DNA from: DATCHW01 sp036508135
Lineage (GTDB): Bacteria; Bacteroidota; Ignavibacteria; Tepidaquicellales; Tepidaquicellaceae
Length of the DNA: 27,331 bases
Direction: 5' to 3'
Assembly: GCA_036508135.1 (NCBI GenBank)
Contig: DATCHW010000266.1
Span: forward strand, 1-27,331
The notes under the pieces are model-generated. The model did not search any database. It had not been told where the DNA came from and worked only from the letters and a program-made list of their open reading frames with translations. Shown in pieces: positions 23,631-27,331 of the stretch. Position 1 is the stretch's first letter. The number at the start of each line of letters is the position of its first letter. The position numbers and the translations under genes are program-made.

Positions 23631-23972
23631 TTAAAAACCGTGGCTCTTCCCTGTATCAAAAATATATCCTATCGAATAAACCGTTTTAATGAAATATTCT
23701 TCTTTCTCTGAAATCTTTAGTTTACTGCGCAGTTTCGATACGAGAACATCCACAGACCTTTGATGCGAATGCCCTGAAATTCCTGTCATATGATGTATGA
23801 TATATTCTCTCGAAAGTACTTTACCGTTGTTCTTTGCAAAAAGCATTAGCAGTCCAAACTCCGCCGAGGTTAGCTTCAGATCTTCACCTTTTATGTATGC
23901 AGTCTGCAAAGCAGGCTCTATTAATAGATCAGAGAAACGTAATTGCTTCTCAAATTGTACATCCCCATCCAT
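23631..23972 (-). CDS. stand-alone OmpR/PhoB-type winged-helix DNA-binding protein
   Basis: 113 residues forming only the Trans_reg_C effector domain: 'LRFSDLLIEPALQTAYIKG' (strands), 'LTSAEFGLLMLFAKNNGKVLSRE' split as alpha-1 and alpha-2, 'HSHQRSVDVLVSKLRSKL' (recognition helix, with the conserved R-S-V-D-V) and the wing 'IKTVYSIGYIF'. This corresponds to the C-terminal half of CpxR/RstA-like response regulators. The receiver domain, about 120 residues, is absent, and the upstream DNA (plus-strand 23973 onward) does not continue in any coding frame. It is therefore a stand-alone regulator or an old truncation. No sensor kinase is adjacent. It faces the sigma-54 transcript and shares its terminator. 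Confidence 0.82.
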   Translation of the reverse strand: MDGDVQFEKQLRFSDLLIEPALQTAYIKGEDLKLTSAEFGLLMLFAKNNGKVLSREYIIHHMTGISGHSHQRSVDVLVSKLRSKLKISEKEEYFIKTVYSIGYIFDTGKSHGF

Positions 23973-23975
23973 ACT

Positions 23976-24002
23976 AAAATATAAACAATATTTTTATATT
24001 TT
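23976..24002. promoter_or_regulatory. 10-bp AT-rich inverted repeat at the winged-helix gene start
   Basis: AAAATATAAA (23976-23985) and TTTATATTTT (23993-24002) are exact reverse complements, beginning three bases upstream of the minus-strand ATG. A regulator-binding site for autoregulation is possible. Low base complexity makes chance plausible. Confidence 0.25.
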
Positions 24003-24060
24003 TGTACACAAAATTATAGTGAAGAAATTATATCCACCAAAAAATTATTATTGATATTAC

Positions 24061-24088
24061 AATCCCTCCCCATTCAAGGGGAGGGATT
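24061..24088. repeat. C-rich/G-rich hairpin repeat
   Basis: AATCCCTCCCC (24061-24071) and GGGGAGGGATT (24078-24088) are perfect reverse complements with the loop ATTCAA. The trailing AAGGGTGGGGTGG resembles that after the 21512 hairpin. Confidence 0.7.
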
Positions 24089-24171
24089 AAGGGTGGGGTG
24101 GTAAGTAAAAGTAATAAGTAATGCAGAGGATCATTGCCTTATTTGCTGAATGTGTGATTGTGTTTTTGTCT

Positions 24172-24195
24172 CTTTCCCAATCTCGATTGGGAAAG
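24172..24195. repeat. 10-bp hairpin CTTTCCCAAT/ATTGGGAAAG
   Basis: Arms at 24172-24181 and 24186-24195 are exact reverse complements with the loop CTCG. No T tract follows. It looks like a separate intergenic palindrome family. Confidence 0.6.
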
Positions 24196-24272
24196 TACTT
24201 ATTTTACTTACTGCTCATTATTCATTGCTCTTTCTTAGCTATCAAATTACCATTATCGAAGAGCAGCGGAGA

Positions 24273-24296
24273 TCCCGATGAGCTTGTGAATCGGGA
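24273..24296. repeat. TCCCGAT/ATCGGGA hairpin
   Basis: Seven-base arms TCCCGAT (24273-24279) and ATCGGGA (24290-24296) enclose the loop GAGCTTGTGA. The core is the same as in the larger palindrome at 16860-16895. It sits about 50 bases ahead of the polymerase start codon. Confidence 0.55.
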
Positions 24297-24344
24297 CTAA
24301 TTGAATATGTTGCCTTTTATAATTATTCCATATATATTTAGGGT

Positions 24345-25640
24345 ATGAGTGAACTGAGTTCGGCATATTTTATTCCCCGCGAGGGAACGGATTTTTCAGA
24401 CCTCTTCAGAAGAGTAAGGATGATGCCGCTGTATTCCTTCCCGCACTATAAGGAACTTGACTATCGTATCACCGAGCACAAGAACAGATTCTTCATACAT
24501 CTCGATTTTGACGCATTCTATGCACAGGTGGAGCAGCGGGATAACCCAAAACTCCGCGGCAAGCCTGTCTCCGTAGGAGGTACGCCGGACGGCAAGGGCA
24601 TTGTTATGACCGCCTCCTATGAAGCCCGTGCACTCGGAATTGATACTGCTATGAGCGTGTGGCAGGCAAGAAAAATCTGCCCTGAACTTATATCACTTCC
24701 CTGCTACGGACCTAAATATGAAGTGATAACCCAAAACCTTATGGAAATTCTGCGAAACCTTATACCCGAAGACTGCATAGAACAGTACAGCATCGACGAG
24801 TGCTTTGCGGAACTTACACCCGTTGCAAAATCTTTCGGAAAAGCGTATGAAACGGCAAAAGAGATTAAAAGAAGAATAAAGGAAGCCGAAAATCTTACCT
24901 GCTCAATCGGACTCTCTTATAATAAGAGCTATGCAAAAATGGCAACAAAATTCAATAAACCCGACGGTTTAAGCGTAGTAACGCAAAACGACAAGGAAAA
25001 AATATATGCTCTTCCTGTTTCTAAACTCTGGGGTATTGGCAGAAGAGTTGAACGGCGGCTTTCACTTTACAATATATTTACAATAGGTGATTTGGCAGAA
25101 TCTAACCCGGGAATAGCCAAAAAAGAGTTCGGAATAAACGGTATTGTTTTCAGAAAAATGGCGAGAGGGGAAGATACTTCCGGGATATTCCGCAAAACCG
25201 GACACGAAAAAATGCTGAACCATCACCACACGCTCTCAAGAAATATTTATAAAGATACAGACGTGAAAGAAGAAATCAAAAGAGTAGGGGAATATATCTG
25301 CAGGAAACTCCGCGCAAAGGAACTTGTTGCAGGATATATGTATCTTTCTATTCGCTATGATGACCTGCGTTACGCCGGCTGGGATACAAAACTAAAATCT
25401 TATACAAATGACGACCGCGACATATTCGGGTGCGCCCTGAAACTTTATCATAAACTCCCCAAACCTAAAAAAGAATATCAGGTCAGAGGAATTGGCATTT
25501 CCGTTTTCGACCTTCACACAGATATCCGTTCAATGAACTATGAACTCTTTGAAAATAAAATTTTCCTCCCGTACTATGCCATAGATAAACTCAAAATGAA
25601 ACACGGAGAAAATATAATAAGAGTCGGAATTAATTATTAA
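24345..25640 (+). CDS. dinB: Y-family DNA polymerase IV
   Basis: 431 residues. Translesion polymerase with the palm motif 'HLDFDAFYAQVEQRDNP' (Asp54 metal ligand, Tyr59 as likely steric gate), 'VMTASYEARALGI' (88-99), and 'YSIDECFAEL' with Asp151-Glu152, the second catalytic pair. 'CSIGLSYNKSYAKMATKFNKPDGL' follows in the palm, and 'KLWGIGRRVERRL' is the thumb helix-hairpin-helix. A little-finger domain completes it. About 48 residues precede the usual start of the fold ('FFIHLDF'), longer than E. coli DinB; the extension is moderately conserved-looking. The C-terminus ends 'IIRVGINY' without an obvious clamp-binding QLxLF motif. It is transcribed alone. Base composition looks slightly more GC-rich than the neighbours by eye. 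Confidence 0.93.
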   Translation: MSELSSAYFIPREGTDFSDLFRRVRMMPLYSFPHYKELDYRITEHKNRFFIHLDFDAFYAQVEQRDNPKLRGKPVSVGGTPDGKGIVMTASYEARALGIDTAMSVWQARKICPELISLPCYGPKYEVITQNLMEILRNLIPEDCIEQYSIDECFAELTPVAKSFGKAYETAKEIKRRIKEAENLTCSIGLSYNKSYAKMATKFNKPDGLSVVTQNDKEKIYALPVSKLWGIGRRVERRLSLYNIFTIGDLAESNPGIAKKEFGINGIVFRKMARGEDTSGIFRKTGHEKMLNHHHTLSRNIYKDTDVKEEIKRVGEYICRKLRAKELVAGYMYLSIRYDDLRYAGWDTKLKSYTNDDRDIFGCALKLYHKLPKPKKEYQVRGIGISVFDLHTDIRSMNYELFENKIFLPYYAIDKLKMKHGENIIRVGINY

Positions 25641-25912
25641 TAAATCAATTTGTCATTCGCCTCAAGAAAATATTTTAATCTCCCCTTTTTATTAAAGGGG
25701 GGTATATAATTATTCTCGTTTCAAAGGTGTCTACCTTCAAAACGCAATTATTTTCTAAAATTTAGAAAATAATTCAATTTATACTTGATTATTTTTAAAA
25801 TATTCATTAAGATTAAGATATTAACTGTGGGTATTAATATTAAAAAACTAAAAAAATTTCCGATTTATTTTTTTCATAAAATTCTATAAATAACTAAAAG
25901 AAAGGAAACAAA
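25641..25912. repeat. intergenic region with three successive inverted repeats
   Basis: CCCCTTT/AAAGGGG (25682-25688 with 25694-25700) is a member of the C-rich/G-rich family. AAGGT-GTCT-ACCTT (25724-25737) is extended by CGTTT/AAACG (25717-25721 with 25740-25744). A 29-base palindrome has 14-base perfect arms around a single A (25746-25774). The first could end the polymerase transcript. The region before 25913 should contain the propeller gene promoter; none is clear. Confidence 0.6.
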
Positions 25913-27331
25913 ATGTTGAACAAAAAGGTACTACTTTCTGTAATTGCAATAGCTATTATAGGCTTATCTCTTGGATTTCTAACATTATCCGGCGATGATC
26001 CCACAACAGCTGCTGCATTTTCAACTTTTAAAACAGTAGATCCACCTTCGACAGGAGATTATCTTGGTACCTGGACAGCCGGAACAGCGATTCCTTCGCC
26101 CGGTTCCAATGGCGGTGCCGGAGTAGGATATACACGAAACGACACTTGCTGGCTATATGCTCTAAATGGTGATATCGATGGCGCTGATCTTGCACCGGGC
26201 ACATTTCGAGTATATAACATTACTACAAATACCTGGACGGCTTTGACTTCGTCTCCTTCCGGAAGAGCATGGACCAGTATGTATAAGGCAGGTCCTGTCA
26301 GTAATACTATTCTTTATGATTTTGGAGGTTTGCCAACAGGAGCAACCGCATGGTCTCAAATGACAGGTTCTCTCTTTTCTTACAGTATAAATCTTGGCAC
26401 CTGGTCAACTTTAGCTACAGCACCGACACCTGCCGGTAACGCAGGCGTGTGGAGCTATCAGGATAGTATAATATATGCTGTCGGAGGTGTAGGAACAGCG
26501 GGAGCATGCTTAAGTACTGTTCAGATGTACAACATTCCATCTAACACATGGAGAACATGTACCTCGTTGCCCGGAACAAGAGCAAACGGTTGGTGTTTTA
26601 TAAAGGGAGATTCTATTTATTATGGCAGCGGTTGTATAACTGCCGGCTCAGTATGGACTAATACTATATATGTTGGAGCAATCAGTCAGACTAACAGGGC
26701 TACAATAACATGGACGACTTCGGCAGTCACATACCCGGGTGCTAACAATGAATTTATGGATGCCGCACCGTTTGGTGATGGATTTATAATTGGACCAGGA
26801 GGCTCATCAATATGGTGGGGCGGTGGTACTGAATGCTATACATGGAATGGTGGAACAAGTGCTTTTGTAAGCGTTGGACCGGTTGCGGTTTTAACATCTG
26901 ACGCAATGTTAGGTTCAGGAAGTTTCCAACGTGGGAATTATAAAATCTGGAAGTTTGTAATAGCAAGTGGTTGGGCTGCGTCAATACCTTATCACGGTCT
27001 GAACACTCAAATTTATACAGACTCTGTCTTAGCTGCGCCTCCTACTCCTTGTTCAAATTTTTCATCGGCATGGACAACAGGTTTAGCCGTTCTACCTGAT
27101 GGAGCAACAAATGCTTCACGAGTTATACCTTCCGGTATAATAATTAATGACACAGGCTATGTTTACCTAATGGGTGGCGGATCACCGGTTAATATTAACA
27201 GATGCTATAATACAGTTACCAATACCTGGTCGACAAAAACAGCAATGCCTATAGCACTTGCAACGACAAATGGAACAACCATCAAAGATTCTATTTATAT
27301 TATCGGAGGATATATAGGAACAGGAACGAGC
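25913..27331 (+). CDS. exported Kelch-like beta-propeller protein (5' part, runs off window)
   Basis: The frame is open for 473 codons from the ATG at 25913 to the last base, so the 3' end is missing. AAAGGAA (25901-25907) is a Shine-Dalgarno match with fitting spacing. The N-terminus has a basic start (MLNKK) and a hydrophobic signal 'VLLSVIAIAIIGLSLGF'. The body has repeated Kelch-type blades: '...VYNITTNTWTALTSSPSGRA', 'FSYSINLGTWSTLATAPTP', 'VQMYNIPSNTWRTCTSLPGT', 'CYNTVTNTWSTKTAMPIA', each with the Y-N-x-x-x-N-T-W signature followed by 'DSIIYAVGG' or 'DSIYIIGGY' starts. Such proteins in this bacterial group often end in a type IX sorting domain, but that end is outside. Ligand unknown. 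Confidence 0.88.
   Translation, partial: MLNKKVLLSVIAIAIIGLSLGFLTLSGDDPTTAAAFSTFKTVDPPSTGDYLGTWTAGTAIPSPGSNGGAGVGYTRNDTCWLYALNGDIDGADLAPGTFRVYNITTNTWTALTSSPSGRAWTSMYKAGPVSNTILYDFGGLPTGATAWSQMTGSLFSYSINLGTWSTLATAPTPAGNAGVWSYQDSIIYAVGGVGTAGACLSTVQMYNIPSNTWRTCTSLPGTRANGWCFIKGDSIYYGSGCITAGSVWTNTIYVGAISQTNRATITWTTSAVTYPGANNEFMDAAPFGDGFIIGPGGSSIWWGGGTECYTWNGGTSAFVSVGPVAVLTSDAMLGSGSFQRGNYKIWKFVIASGWAASIPYHGLNTQIYTDSVLAAPPTPCSNFSSAWTTGLAVLPDGATNASRVIPSGIIINDTGYVYLMGGGSPVNINRCYNTVTNTWSTKTAMPIALATTNGTTIKDSIYIIGGYIGTGTS

Larger units (their letters stand above)
23973..24344. other. 372-base intergenic region rich in palindromic repeats
   Basis: No gene is visible. It contains, in order, an AT inverted repeat beside the winged-helix start, a C-rich/G-rich hairpin (24061-24088), a CTTTCCCAAT/ATTGGGAAAG hairpin (24172-24195) and a TCCCGAT/ATCGGGA hairpin (24273-24296). 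It separates divergently transcribed genes, so promoters for both must lie here, but none is clear. No SOS-box-like sequence was recognised before the polymerase gene. Confidence 0.6.

Noticed and set aside
24061..24296. CRISPR array
   Set aside because: The palindromes differ from one another and are not evenly spaced; there is no direct repeat-spacer pattern.

Overview
The window looks like a chromosome segment from an AT-rich, Gram-negative member of the Bacteroidota/Chlorobiota branch, most likely close to Ignavibacteria. Support comes from a secreted propeller protein with a type IX secretion C-terminal domain, a FISUMP-domain lipoprotein, several other lipoproteins with clear lipoboxes, an lpxA gene (lipid A outer membrane), frequent TTG/GTG starts with weak Shine-Dalgarno sequences, and a dense set of palindromic intergenic repeats. 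The taxonomic call is inference from gene content; no rRNA or tRNA gene was seen.

Layout. Positions 1-90 hold the tail of a probable IS110-type transposase. Positions 309-3071 hold three probable lipoproteins (LEA2-like, FISUMP, PQQ-type propeller). These are followed by imidazolonepropionase (hutI) and a PIG-L deacetylase. A leftward pair at 5120-8173 encodes a large T9SS-exported propeller protein and a divergent HisA-like TIM barrel. From 8354 to 12967 runs a rightward glycan-modification cluster: methyltransferase, hexapeptide N-acyltransferase, PLP sugar aminotransferase, SDR epimerase/dehydratase and ArnA-like formyltransferase. Then come a membrane-anchored GT2 glycosyltransferase, lpxA, a CYTH protein, panB, an NrnA-type DHH phosphoesterase, a NamZ/DUF1343 muramidase, a DUF5362 membrane protein, a lipoprotein and a duplicated-domain exported protein. 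The right part holds a histidine ammonia-lyase (hutH), a stand-alone OmpR-type winged helix, a DNA polymerase IV, and the 5' part of an exported Kelch-like propeller protein that runs off the window.

How genes fit together. hutI and hutH are steps of the same histidine-degradation route but lie about 17 kb apart, and hutU is not here. The 9266-12967 genes overlap or nearly abut and can be read as a route to an N-acylated or N-formylated amino sugar for a surface glycan. The GT2 enzyme and lpxA fit the same cell-envelope theme.

Most interesting points: (i) a near-consensus sigma-54 promoter (23465-23480) that drives no recognisable gene but precedes a predicted transcript of about 120 nt ending in a strong terminator; (ii) a histidine ammonia-lyase whose MIO-forming triad reads Ala-Cys-Gly instead of Ala-Ser-Gly; (iii) a 152-bp MITE-like element with imperfect terminal inverted repeats of about 33 bp; (iv) a formyltransferase in which Gly replaces the catalytic Asn; and (v) several families of palindromic intergenic repeats.
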